Shown here: positions 36,501 to 48,000 of the stretch, piece by piece
Layout: every line of letters begins with the position of its first letter
Numbering within the stretch: position 1 is the stretch's first letter
Source: Oreocharis arfaki
Taxonomy: Eukaryota; Chordata; Aves; Passeriformes; Paramythiidae
DNA: 64,000 nt
Assembly (NCBI GenBank): GCA_013398015.1
Contig: VZRR01013418.1
Location: forward strand, 489,807 to 553,806
Direction: 5' to 3'
Made by a program: the position numbers and the translations under genes
Notes under the pieces: model-generated
Databases searched by the model: none
Told to the model about the DNA's origin: nothing
What the model saw: the letters and a program-made list of their open reading frames with translations, nothing else

Positions 36501-39500
36501 TATCCCTTCTTCTTGAATTAAGAAATTTCAAAATATCAAATATTGTACTCTTCAAAAAGCCTCAGATCACTTTTGCATTGAAAAATCAAAAACTGTCAGA
36601 TGGTTCTATTATAATCTTTCCTTGATACACAGTCAGTGCAACAGTTTATGACATTTCCAGTTTACTATTTCTGAGACTGACAAAGTAATCAGAAGTCAAT
36701 TACTTTATTCTTAATATTTCAGTCTATCCCTTAGGTTTCATTGCATAGGTTGGACTTCAGTATCCATGAGAAACTGTTTAAAAATTTATCTCATGCTTTG
36801 GCAAAACAGCATAGAAATTCTTTTCTTTATACTCTTTTTTCTTTATTAGTCACTCACTACCTGCTAAAGCTGGTCATACCTATTTTTGTTTTCAGAGATT
36901 TCTTAATTCCAAAATTACAACAAAAAGGTTAAAAGGCACTCCAGAGCTTTGCTGCTTGTTTTCTATGCTTAGGATGTGACATTTCTCCATTTAATGTTAT
37001 ATACTCCAGTTTTTATCCAGCACACACAGGTGTCCTATTACGTTTATGCATAAATTAAATCAGATTTGCTCAAGAGAAATGCAAAAGAGATAACATTAAA
37101 GGGCTGTTTTATATTCAGAAAAGAATAAAGTCATTTAAATAAACAATGTTTGTTCCTAGAACTATAATAAAAACATTTATATTTACCTGTTTCTGGATGA
37201 GGTAGTCTAGTGAAATATAGTTTCCAATGCCTCTTAAACACAGAAAGCAATTTCAAAAGACAGAAATAATGAGCTCTTCAAGTTAAAGAGAGGCAAAGGT
37301 CTTGAAACAAAAGGATTTTTACATGCAGATACAAGAGATCTGTGAGGAGCATAAGGTCAAAATAAAGCTTAGAAACGTGGTTTTGGAAAAAAGAAGCTTC
37401 GAATTCTTTGTAGACTCTGTGGCACACTAAGCCTTCCCAAAGTCCTTTGCCTACTTGCTGCAAAGACAGCAGAAAAGCAACTTTGAAATTTAATATTTCT
37501 CTTTAAATATTAATGGCCAAGAAAGTGCAATCCTTTTCTGAACTTTCAGAGAGCTTTAGTTCACAAATCCACTGATCTGAGACATATCACTTCGGCATCA
37601 CAATAATTGTGATCTTTGTTAATCTAATTGTTGGAGATACAGCATTCCAAAGAATTCCAATACATCACATAAAACTTACAACAGTACAAAAACCTAGACC
37701 ACTTATATGCCCTTATGTTCCTGTCAGCTCGGAATAGTACCTAAAAAAAATCCCCAAAACAAGAGTAATCTAACCTGAAAAGCAATATTGCTACAAATAG
37801 AGGCCTGGCTTGTAGCATTTTTATGTTTTTTCCAATAAAAACCCCAGGCCTCCATACTTGTAGAGACTAGGAATTTTTTTTTTTTGTCATTAATGAACAA
37901 TTACATAAAGTCATGAGTGATTGTTGAAATGATGGACATTTAGGAAACGATTTCTCCTTTCTTAGATCAATTGATAGGAATACAATCCCATTATTAAAAA
38001 GAGACAAACAAAAAATCTTTACCACAAAACTTGAGTAAATCTGATTTTGAAACACATACGCCTTTAAATGTAGTTTTTCCGAAGATAATCTGAAAAACAG
38101 TTAAAATTAAATGCTTGATCGTATATCAGAGAATGAATTTCATTTTTGGCCATTCTGGCCAGTATTATTAACATATAGTATTGACAAACATTCATCAGAA
38201 ATCCAGACATTCGTGGTAGTATAGGTCTATTTTCTTCCAAGGAAATGCCTGCAAAAACAATTCAAACAAGGCTTTTAAAATTAAAGCCTGCTAGGAGACT
38301 GCTTTGGGTTTATGTACTAGATACAGACAAGGTTTTAATAAAAAAATAGCAGTTTAAGGCCAGATCTTTTCATGTTCACAATGCATGTGGACATGAAGTT
38401 CTTCTGTCATAAGAACAGTTTCTAACTAATGTTCAAACACAAATTAACCCCCAGGCTACCAAGCTCACTAGCACTAGGTAAAACTTAAGAATTACAACAC
38501 TGTTGTAAAGGAAATATTTATGCTACCAGAAACTCTAGCATATTGGAGATTTTCCTCCAGAGTAAAATAACTATTAAGTGTTTAGGTTAATGTTATTATT
38601 CTAGAAGTTGCCAAGGTTCAAAGAAATTATAAGAGAAAAATACCTCTAACTGAGTTAATCAAAAAGAATCGGTTTTGTGTTTAAGGATGTATGCTTTGAC
38701 TGAAATATCAAGGCATAAATCAAAGTGCTGAATCTCTCACATAGTCAGCAGGATTTTAGGAATAAGTTAATCAAGCTCTAAAAAAATTAACTTTCATAGC
38801 AAAAATACTACAGAGCTTTCAGGGTGGTGCAATAGGCTGGTTGGATGGGTATCAGGGCAGCTCCTTTAATGTCTGCAAAGCCTGTTGCTGCAGAACAAAC
38901 CAGGTCTGACTACAGAGTGCTAAGATATTAAACAAAAATAGCAACAGTCTTTCATCTAGCTTGAATCTGTAAGGACGACTTGAAATTGCCTCAGTAGAAA
39001 GTGGGAAATACCTTCCTCAGCAAAGCAGCACAGAGTCCCAGAGACACCAAACTCCAGGCATATGAAGTTCTTCGGCAATCAATCATGGTATTTTTTGTCC
39101 ACAATCAGATAAACTCTACACAAAATACTGAATATCACTTAATAACTCTTTGACACTTCCATCAAGTGTGTCTGCTCTGGTGGCACTCCTTTGCTGTTTT
39201 GACAGGTTAGCTCGCCTTACATGGTGACAGGACCATTCTGGTTTCTGCTCCCTCAAGGTCAGCAACGTCTTTTCCCTCCAAAATTCAAAGTAGAGAGTGA
39301 AATACACTAAATAAGTTCCTTTTCTCCCTATTCTTTCTTTAGTCCTACCATCTTAGAGGTGTTTGAAACAGGCATAAGTGCATTTGAATCCCTAAACTAA
39401 AAAACAAACAAACAGGAAAAAAAACCACTAAACCACAAAAAAACCCCAACCTCCAAAAAATCTCTCGGGAATTTTATCTGCGGAAATTTTATACAGTGAA

Positions 39501-42500
39501 ATATCAGTCATCCATCCATTCAATTATCTTAAATAAATTATTTTTCTCAATAGAGAAGGTGAGAAAATTGGCATAAATCACCCCATAAAACCTCTTCTTT
39601 TCTTCCACTCCACAGTGGAATTAAATATTTCTGGTTGAGGGAAGATCACTGAAATGACTTTTTTCTTTGAAGTTTCACTTGCAGCAATACTGGTGAAATC
39701 ATGCTATATGTGACTCCATATTCAAGCTACCTGAATTTAAAATCCTACTCTTTGAAATAAAAAAAAATCTTGAGTGATTTAAAGCTGCCATATTTCCCCC
39801 TTCAGCATCTCCACCAGAATTGTTTCCATTTACCAAGTAACAACAGAATCCATGCACAAGGATATAAACATGGGTTTTAAAAGCTAAAAGATGTACTTAG
39901 AAGATGAAAAATACATAACAAGGAACATTACAATATTTTAAAGATAGATGGACCAGCTAAAGCTACATAACAGGGAAAATCAAGAGCAAAAACAGTAAAA
40001 AAAAGAAACAGAGCCAACCACAAACATTGTCCCTCCTGAACTAAAAAGGCCAAAAACACGCAGGAAAGAACAAGACCTGAGATGATCTGCTGCAGGATGT
40101 AAACTAAAGTCATGGTTCTTGGAGCAAGAAAAGAACTTTAAAGCAGTTAACTCACACTGATTTTGTGTTTTTCCATATCTCAGTGTTTCTTCAAAGTGAA
40201 ACTGGTTTGTGAGCATTTAGCAGAATTCATGAGGTTTGCTTATATTTTAGAAATTTTGCTACCAACTTCTATGCATAGGGAATGGAGCGGAAGAGGAAGG
40301 AGAGGCAAGGAAATCAGCTGAACCTTTCCAGGCAATTAGTTATGCATCAGATAAGTTGTTTTCTACAGCTGCACAACTGCACCTCTTTTTTGATTTGGGA
40401 TTCAAATTGGCTCATAAATATTGAAATGATAAGCTTAAGTAAATGGTACTATTTGATGCATGGCCTATTTCTAAGAATTATTCTAACAGAGAAATCATGG
40501 CTGAAGTGTCACCATTTCAGTGTACTATTCTACTAAAACTTCGCTGACCCTTTCAATAAAAGGCCTGTGTAGAGATTATGGTGCTACTGTGCACTGCTGC
40601 CTTCATCTTACTACTACACAGCTCCTAGAAGTTCATTTGGTTGGATTTTCATTCATAAGTGCTCTCCTCACTGTTAGCTGTTGCAGTGCTAAAGGACCTA
40701 GCACCAGTCTGCTTCACAGACCACTTGTACAGAGTCTACAGTACTTGTTTCCCTATGGTTTTGAAGTATTTTAGGATTTTTACCATCCTGACTATAAAGC
40801 TAGCTGTGTAACTCAGTCTTCGTCCTACAGCCTTCTTTTCTTTTAACTTCTACAGCTGCTGGAACACACGTTTTCTGCACAGCACAATTAATATTCTGCT
40901 TTCTGAGAGCTGGCTGTCCCCAGGGTGCAGTGACTATAGCTTTAGAAGGAAACCAAACTGTTTCAGCAGTTTTGATCCAAAGCACTGCATGGCAGAGGGA
41001 ATCATAAAGAGGTAAGCCACGCAGATTCCTTCTAGACCCAGACTGCAAGTACTGGTGCTTTGCATCCTTGTGTGTATGACTGCAGTAAAAAAGATAATCA
41101 AAATGACTCTTCTATATCCTGACAACTTCTGAAAATTAAAATTGGTTTTCATTTTGGTTAGGAATAAATCTTATACAATAATTTCAATAAAATCAAAACA
41201 AAAATTCATTTTTTCTATTAAAACATGCTGGAATGCAGGATTGAGTAGCCTTCTTCATGACAGTGCAATCTAAAGGTCAGATCTCTTCTCCATCTTACAC
41301 CCCCAGGATTGCTTTCCATTATACAGAGAAGAGAACAAGGACTTGGATTTCCATCTGTTTTACAAATCCCAAGCCATTTTTCATGCTATCAAATGTTGCA
41401 TACACTTACTATAACCTACCAAAAACTTCATTTACCGTTAATATTCATAATAACAATTAATACCACTAATAATCATTAAAGTGAAAATTCAGATAGAAAC
41501 ATTCCGACCTGTTTGGTTGGGGGTTTTTATAACATGCAAGCATTCCACATACTTTTGCTGGGCCCCTTTGCCAATTAGATTCTCAATTTTATGACATGCA
41601 TATGTAATTCCCTATTATTTGATGAGAAAAATTTAGGTTTTCTAAAGGTACCAAGTTATCTCATAGCTGATGTTAATGTCATCATTACCTGTTACAAGGT
41701 CCTTCACTAACAAGTTGATAAGCTTCTAGCACTCAGCGCTGTGATCTCCCCCATGCACTAAATTGGGGTGTGGGTCACGCTGCAATACAGGGGTAGCTCT
41801 ACTTATCCATCACTTGCTTTTTAAAATCCATAAGTTCTTATTTCTCCTATTTCGGATCACTTCTGTCTCTTGATCCTGAGAACACAAGACTCTGGTAAGG
41901 TTTCCCTGTAGATCTTTCTAGCACTGCTGCTGCTAGCTGTTTTTATATTGGGTTGCTTTGTTTGAGCATACTGATTTTTTTTGCCCACAGCATGCAAGAT
42001 TAAGGTGGATGTTTCCTTCTAAGAGATGAAGTTTCTCAGCTATCAAAGTTTTAAAATTCTCACCGCTCTTGAGCATCCAGTTCTCAGGCATATTCATTCT
42101 TCTCATTGATCTTTGCATATCTTTTTCTCTGTGCTGTCGCCTGCCTCATCGAATCCTGCTTAGAGAGATGTGTCACAAATCGTAATACAGGTGAATAGCA
42201 GAACCTGTTTAAGTATGCCACTATTTCCCCAATATGTCTTTTCTCTACAATAACTTACACTCCTCACTATGTTAAAAGTTTGACTGTTTTGACTGCCCCC
42301 TTTGATCACATTTGCTCTTTAACAAGCATTTTATTTTACCACTCTTGATAGCTGGTATCAACATTGCATGGCAGAAGATGTGAGTGGCTTGTTAAAACAC
42401 ATCCTTTACAATATTTTCGAAAAAAAAATCCTTAATACATTGCAACTTGTAGTAAATACGACAGTTACAAAAATTATAACTCATGTAAAAGTAATTCAGT

Positions 42501-43570
42501 ATGTGTTTTCTGCCCTGAGAGTATCGAATATTAACATCCTGTTAAGCAACTTACTTTAATTACTTAAAAAACGGTCTCTATGGTGGCAACAGTAACTCAG
42601 CTGTCATATATGATCATAAAAGTCAGTTGCATTAAGGTATAGCATCACATAGTGGCTTATTCCCTGCAGTACTTTGTTGGAAGCTTATTGGGAGTCTAAT
42701 GATTAATTACTGGGAAACTTTAGACTACTAAAAGTCTGAGTGTAACATAAAGGGACAGGTAACCAACGAAGCCCTGCTCACTGTGCTGAAATCACTTCCA
42801 GCAGCAGGCTGTTTTCCTCAATCTATCATCTAAATCTAAATTAGGCCAAGGCCAGGTTGACTGACAACTTATAAAGCTCAAACCTGCTAGTATTAGAAGA
42901 CTGTGTCCCATCACAATCCAACAAGGAATGAACAGAGCTTACGCTGGTATCAGTTGTGTTAGAAGCATTAAAGTCTTCAGCAGTTAATTTCAGTTTCACC
43001 TGTGCTGTTTTTTTCTCTAATAATTTCTGATACATTTCTAAAAACCACATTAGATAATCATAGAGAAGAGAATTTGCAAAGACAAGCAAGAAAAAAGGTC
43101 ACGTCTAAGAATGATCTTTGCACTGCAGGGTGCTATTTTTAGATTTTGGAAGTCTGAACATTTTAGAAATCAACCTTTAGTCAGTCAGGCATATGTAAAA
43201 GTTAAGAACTAAAATAAACCATCTGGACATTAGAATTAAACACAGGGACACAAACAATTAAATGAAGACACAATTTTGTAGTCAAATATAGCTGTATTAC
43301 TGAATTTCTCAGCTCAGAATAAATTCTTAGTTACTGATACAGTCTATGCATTCCTGTTAAAAGATTTCCCAGACTTTTAAAGGATGAGAAGGTACTTTAA
43401 TCCAAAATATTTTATATTTGCTGTGGGCAAAAATTGAGGAGAATTCTGAAGAAAGCTGGGCTCAGAATGACCTAGCAGCATCACTGAGGTTGAGACCTTG
43501 AAATCAGAAGATGAGAACACAGATTGAGACAGAACTGCTGCACAGGCAAAATACTCGTAATTAACAAAAA
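33526..43570. other. Unique non-coding segment, no gene seen
   Basis: About 10 kb of A+T-rich DNA without a supported gene. At 34738-35007 three frames on both strands are open together for 67-89 codons because the local G+C content is higher; none has a family match. Homopolymer and A-rich tracts occur at 37870-37885 and 39398-39460. I see no interspersed repeat. Confidence 0.65.
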
Positions 43571-43575
43571 GGAAG
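43571..43575. repeat. Left copy of 5-bp target-site duplication
   Basis: GGAAG directly before the proposed LTR start, matching GGAAG directly after its end at 44113-44117. Five bases fits integration of ERV1- or ERVL-type elements. A 5-base match can occur by chance, so this supports the boundary without proving it. Confidence 0.5.
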
Positions 43576-43672
43576 TTGGCGCTGTACCCCCTCTTCCTGA
43601 TCACTTCCTGCCCTCTCCTCATTTAAGACCTCCATCCCTTGCCCCTACTCCTGGCCACTCCTCGAGTTCTCC

Positions 43673-43681
43673 CTATTGGTT
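43673..43681 (+). promoter_or_regulatory. CCAAT-type box in the LTR
   Basis: CTATTGGTT contains ATTGG, the reverse complement of CCAAT, a common U3 promoter motif. It lies about 230 bases upstream of the polyadenylation signal. No clear TATA box is seen; a TTTAAG at 43622-43627 lies upstream of the CCAAT box and so is not a good TATA candidate. Confidence 0.4.
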
Positions 43682-43789
43682 CCTGTATCCCAACACCACC
43701 CATGTACCACCCCTGTGCCCTGAAACCATTTGCCCATGTGCTCTCCCTGCCCCCCTGGCACCCGGGTAAACTGAGGCTCCAGGCCATGT

Positions 43790-43813
43790 GCCTCTCTCTC
43801 TCTCTCGCTCTCT
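43790..43813. repeat. (CT)n simple repeat inside the LTR
   Basis: CTCTCT run with one CG interruption, within the U3-like part of the LTR. Confidence 0.85.
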
Positions 43814-43903
43814 GCCCCTGGGAGCAGCCTACCACCAGCTCCTCTCCTCTGCCTTTGGGGGCCAGCCCGTGTGCTGGCCCCAGGCTTTGGGGAGGCAGCA
43901 TGG

Positions 43904-43909
43904 AATAAA
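43904..43909 (+). terminator. Polyadenylation signal of the LTR
   Basis: AATAAA followed by GACCTTTGCAGTGCCA. The position, with about 200 bases of sequence after it, fits the R/U5 part of a retroviral LTR read on the + strand, and it sets the orientation of the element. Confidence 0.65.
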
Positions 43910-44112
43910 GACCTTTGCAGTGCCATGCGAGAGAGCCTTCTCCACCTCCTTTGCCATCACTGAAATTGCAGGCTGGCAGCTAGCTGGAGCAGCGGTGCGG
44001 GGAGTCCGAGATGGACTGCAGGAGGGCAGAGAATCCCTGCCTTGTCCCAAGAAACCCCCGCTGCGCTCCCAGGGAAAGCTGCAGCAGCTAAGAAACACCT
44101 AGCACTGCGACA

Positions 44113-44117
44113 GGAAG
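44113..44117. repeat. Right copy of 5-bp target-site duplication
   Basis: GGAAG immediately after the terminal CA of the LTR, matching 43571-43575. Confidence 0.5.
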
Positions 44118-44785
44118 TAGGAAGAAGAATCAAAAATATGCCCAGTATAACAAATAGGCTTCATTTAAGAACACAAGAAAGAATACGTATTTAAAAACAT
44201 GGGTTTAGAATTTCTGAGGCTGAGGGCCTAAACACAAGACCAGATCAAATCAGTCTTACCACCTAGAAAACATGATCTGGTTTCAGTAAGACTTTGTGTT
44301 ATGTCTTTCCTTGAGATTCACAGCTTTTTACATGTGCTAAACATCGACTTCCCATTGTGAGTAATGAAGCTTAAATATGTTCTGACTGTAATTTTAGTCT
44401 AGCAACTGACATGCTCTTTTCACCAAGGAACATTTCTGAGACTAAAAGAATACATTAAAAAAGTGTTCTTTCTCTAAAATATTTTTGTGTGGTACAGCCT
44501 ACACCTTTGAAAATAAAGACTGTAGAGCTGGACCAGAGGACCACATAAGACACTTCACACAAATGAGCAAGTGGATATGCATCTGTCTGAAAGACAGGAT
44601 TAAAAGCCACAAAACTAAACAGAACTTTTATGCTTACAAGTTAGTCACACTGGAACCATGCAAGCTAGTTTATTCAGAGATTGAAGACCAGATAGGCTGC
44701 AGAGAATTTTTCTTTTTTTCCAACAGTCTCTTTTCCTATATCCACAAAAAAAACTTTCATCTAAATTTAATGCAGCTACCATGCT

Positions 44786-44800
44786 AAAAAAAAAAAAAAA
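44786..44800 (+). repeat. A15 run
   Basis: Fifteen A residues following ATGCT. It ends a stretch (44485-44787) that is open for about 100 codons from a TTG, which raised the thought of a retroposed transcript, but no target-site duplication or polyadenylation signal accompanies it. Most likely it is a simple homopolymer. Confidence 0.8.
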
Positions 44801-45057
44801 TTAGGCAAGTTCACACAGACTTAAGAGGAAGTAGGGAGCAATGGTAATGGTTACAGAAGAACAAAGACGGGTACTTACCATGCATTTATCGTCAAGCAAG
44901 AGGATAAAGTAATAAAATGGCTGCTGCTACTGTCAAGTGCCTGAGAAATACCTAATGCTCAAGGAAGAGAAGCATGTTCTAAGGTTTGAAGAAATATGAA
45001 ATAGGCAATTGTTTTCAGATGTGGGCTGGAAAGTATTAGGACTTTACAAAAGGCTGT

Positions 45058-45077
45058 TATATGTGTGTGTGTGTATA
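45058..45077. repeat. (TG)n microsatellite
   Basis: TATATGTGTGTGTGTGTATA, a short dinucleotide repeat. Confidence 0.9.
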
Positions 45078-48000
45078 GACAGATATAATTATTTTTAAAT
45101 ATCTGAGTAGTTTAATGTGAATCTGAGTGCTTTCATGCTTGCACGTCTGCATCATAAACTTTTGAAAATGGCTCATAACAGCAATAATACCGGAGACATT
45201 TATCATTACTGCAGCTCCTCCCTGCTTTAGAAGAATGTCTACTACTTTCAGTCTTGCCTCAGGCCATTAAATAATAAACCAAAAATTACCAGAAAATTCA
45301 CTGGGAACTGTTGCTTCATTATTAAAGCAAGATATTGTTACAAGCAAACAAACAAAAAAGAAACAAACATAAAAGGTGGAATTTTCAGGAATTACTTACA
45401 TAGAAAACCAAACAAAAGCTGATTTCTCTCCTATGCAAATTTTTTGCTTGCAGCCCAATTCATGTGTTCATGTGCTACAAAGGCAAAATAACTTAAAACA
45501 TAATGGGCAATATTAAAACGAGGTTTAAAGCCTGGGGAAAAAAAATGTCACTTGGAACAAGGTTTCTAAATAACCAGAGATTCCAATATCGATGAAGTAG
45601 ACAGCAGGCAGTCTGCAAATGGACATCCACAGTTTCTAGGTTTTAGAAAACTACCATTGTGCAGAGTCTCTTTCCAGTTTGTCCCTTTAGCTGCTCTTTT
45701 ATTCACTGTGTCACAATTGCCACTCTGTATTTCACAAAGAGATGATGTACGGACTCAGCTACCCCCTGATAAATAGGCAAGGTCCTCTGAGACATCTGGG
45801 AACATGCAGGTCTCCACAACTTACCTGCCTGACTGCCGTGCTGATTTCCTGGCTGTCCTGAGCATCCTAAATGACATCAAATGTCTCTGTTTAGGCCTCT
45901 GAACTGTGCCAAGGGTGTCCAATCCCCAGTTCTTCAGTGAGGCAACGGGTTCCCGGAGCAAATCAGAGAGCCAGGGAGCTGAATAGGCTGGACTGTATTG
46001 ACACCAGCTGATGAAAGACAGGATGTTTTGAGGTGACTGTTCCCAATATTACAGCCCATCTCAGGAGAACTTCTGAAATGGCTGTTCGACCATTCCAAGC
46101 ACAACACAAGCGTGTCCATATTCCTAAATTTATTATAACCACTTCAAATATTGTTAATCACAGAAAATATACAAAGACCTACTAGATCAGTCAAAATACA
46201 ATCTGAGGCGAGCATATGAGCCCTTTGATACAAAGAGAAACCTGCTGTAGATAACAATCTCAAGTGCAACTTTGCAAGTTAGATAAAACATTGGAGCCTA
46301 AACGATAAATTATACACCGACTCTGAGTAAATGGAAGCCAGGTAAAGATAAGGAAGTTGGCTGACCAAAAGTAACACAGAAACATTTTGTGGTAAAGGTT
46401 GCAAATGAAAAAAAGAGACATGAAATATTAGATTTTCCATAGTGTTGCATGACGGCCCAGCTCCCTGCTCTCTTGAATTCTGCATGAGTCTTACGGTTTA
46501 CTTGGTGTAAACTGAGCTCAGAGCTATGGATTTTTTAGGGATCACAGATCTGTTTCAAACTAAATGTAATGTGAAGTAAAATACTGTAATGATTAATGAG
46601 TAATGATTTGTAATTGTATTACTGCATTAGAATTGTTCAGCAACAAAATAAACAATTTTGTGACTTCCTTCTCATTAAGTTCTTAGCTTAAAACACAAAG
46701 AATTTAGTACTGTCAGTGTAATAATCTGAGCGTCATTGAGGGTTACAACACTAAATGATTCACAATAGAATTATAAGGGCTAGACACCTACTGATATCAT
46801 ACTCTGCCACTTTCTTCATGTCCATGTGTATTTATAAACCTACCATGAGGAAGAAGACATGAACTTACTAGAATATTTCCAATATTCATAAAAAGATAGC
46901 ACTGGTTTCATACTCATGCTCAACCTGAGGAAAATGGTTCTGAAAATATGGTAGCTAAGAACTGCTACCCTTGCATAAAAATTGCCCAGAAATAGTTTAT
47001 TAGACAAATTACCATATTCATCTGAGCCATTTGCCCAAGAACACCCAGCCGTGTTAGAAATTGTTCTAACGTGTTCTATAGTTTATGAATGAGCTCTCTC
47101 TATATAGCACTGCTCTTTACAATTAAAGCTATTACTGTAAAATGCAGGAAATTGCATTCATGGTTAATTGCATAATTCATTAACTCAGGCAAAGTGTGAG
47201 CTTGGTAAATATGTAAAACTTTTCAATCAACTCAAGTAGAACGAAAGAGGAAAACACATTATTGCTGAAGCTTTATATAGCAAATAAATGTTGAGTTAAG
47301 GAATGCATTTCTTTTTACATATTCATTTAATATTAAAAAGGAAGAACTCATGAGCACAAAAAACCAAGTGGGAGCTACCTTAATATTTTGGGGGGGTTTT
47401 TTTGTGGTTGAGACAGAAAGATTCAAAGAGATCAACCAGTTATTCAATCTAATGTTGATTTTCTTGACTTATAAAGCACCTAACTGAAAATGATGACAGC
47501 ACTGTGCACTTATTTACATTTTTATTACTTTTGGTAGGACCAAAGGGTGAAATAGGAAGAGATACTATCTTTGCGGGATAAATATCATTGAAATCTAGAA
47601 TTCAATATTAAATGGAATATACAAGTCTGAGCTTCTAAATTGTTCGTCTGTAATAACTCTGGTTTCTGTTCCATTTAAAGACAGCTCACATACCAACAGA
47701 GAAAATAAGTATTTATTCAGAAGAGAGTAAATGCATTGTTAAAATTAATTTTTATCTTTTGAATCATGACCTATTTTAACAATCTCTTCATGATCTTTCC
47801 CATCTTGGTCGTGCCAGCGTTATGGTACTTGTGACTATTGATATAGGGCTTACTGGTACTATTTGACCACGCTTAAAATTTTTATTATGTATGCTGTTCT
47901 CTCTCAAGGGAAACTGACTAACACTCTTTCATTTAGATAAAGATTTTAAATCCAAGCAAAAGTAACATTTTCAGAGTATCTTTACTTGCATTTTGTTCCC

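Larger units (their letters stand above)
43576..44112 (+). mobile_element. Solo LTR of an endogenous retrovirus (probable)
   Basis: A 537-base G+C-rich island in A+T-rich DNA. It begins TTGGCGCTGT and ends CACTGCGACA; the reverse complement of the end (TGTCGCAGTG) is an imperfect match to the start, as expected for short LTR terminal inverted repeats with the initial TG mutated. Inside, in the order expected for U3-R-U5, are an ATTGG (CCAAT) box at about 43675, a CT-rich stretch, AATAAA at 43904-43909, and a G+C-rich tail. Flanking GGAAG copies suggest a target-site duplication. No gag, pol or env sequence lies on either side, so it is a solo LTR left by recombination. Open frames of about 80-104 codons across it on both strands are by-products of its low stop frequency. 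The family is not identified; an unrelated G+C-rich island is the alternative. Confidence 0.7.

Noticed and set aside
36748..36775. TAGGTTGGACTTCAGTATCC, a possible + strand CR1 3' piece
   Set aside because: Only about 10 bases match and no CR1 terminus follows.
43524..44102. Several 80-104-codon frames on both strands in a G+C-rich block, first taken for a CpG-island exon
   Set aside because: The block is better explained as an LTR (polyadenylation signal, terminal repeats, flanking duplication); the frames conflict with one another.
44485..44800. 100-codon frame ending in an A15 run, considered as a processed pseudogene
   Set aside because: No parent gene recognised, no AATAAA before the A run and no target-site duplication.
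45995..46022. GACACCAGCTGATGAAAGAC, resembling one arm of the 19342 palindromic element
   Set aside because: No second arm could be found nearby; a single short match is not enough.
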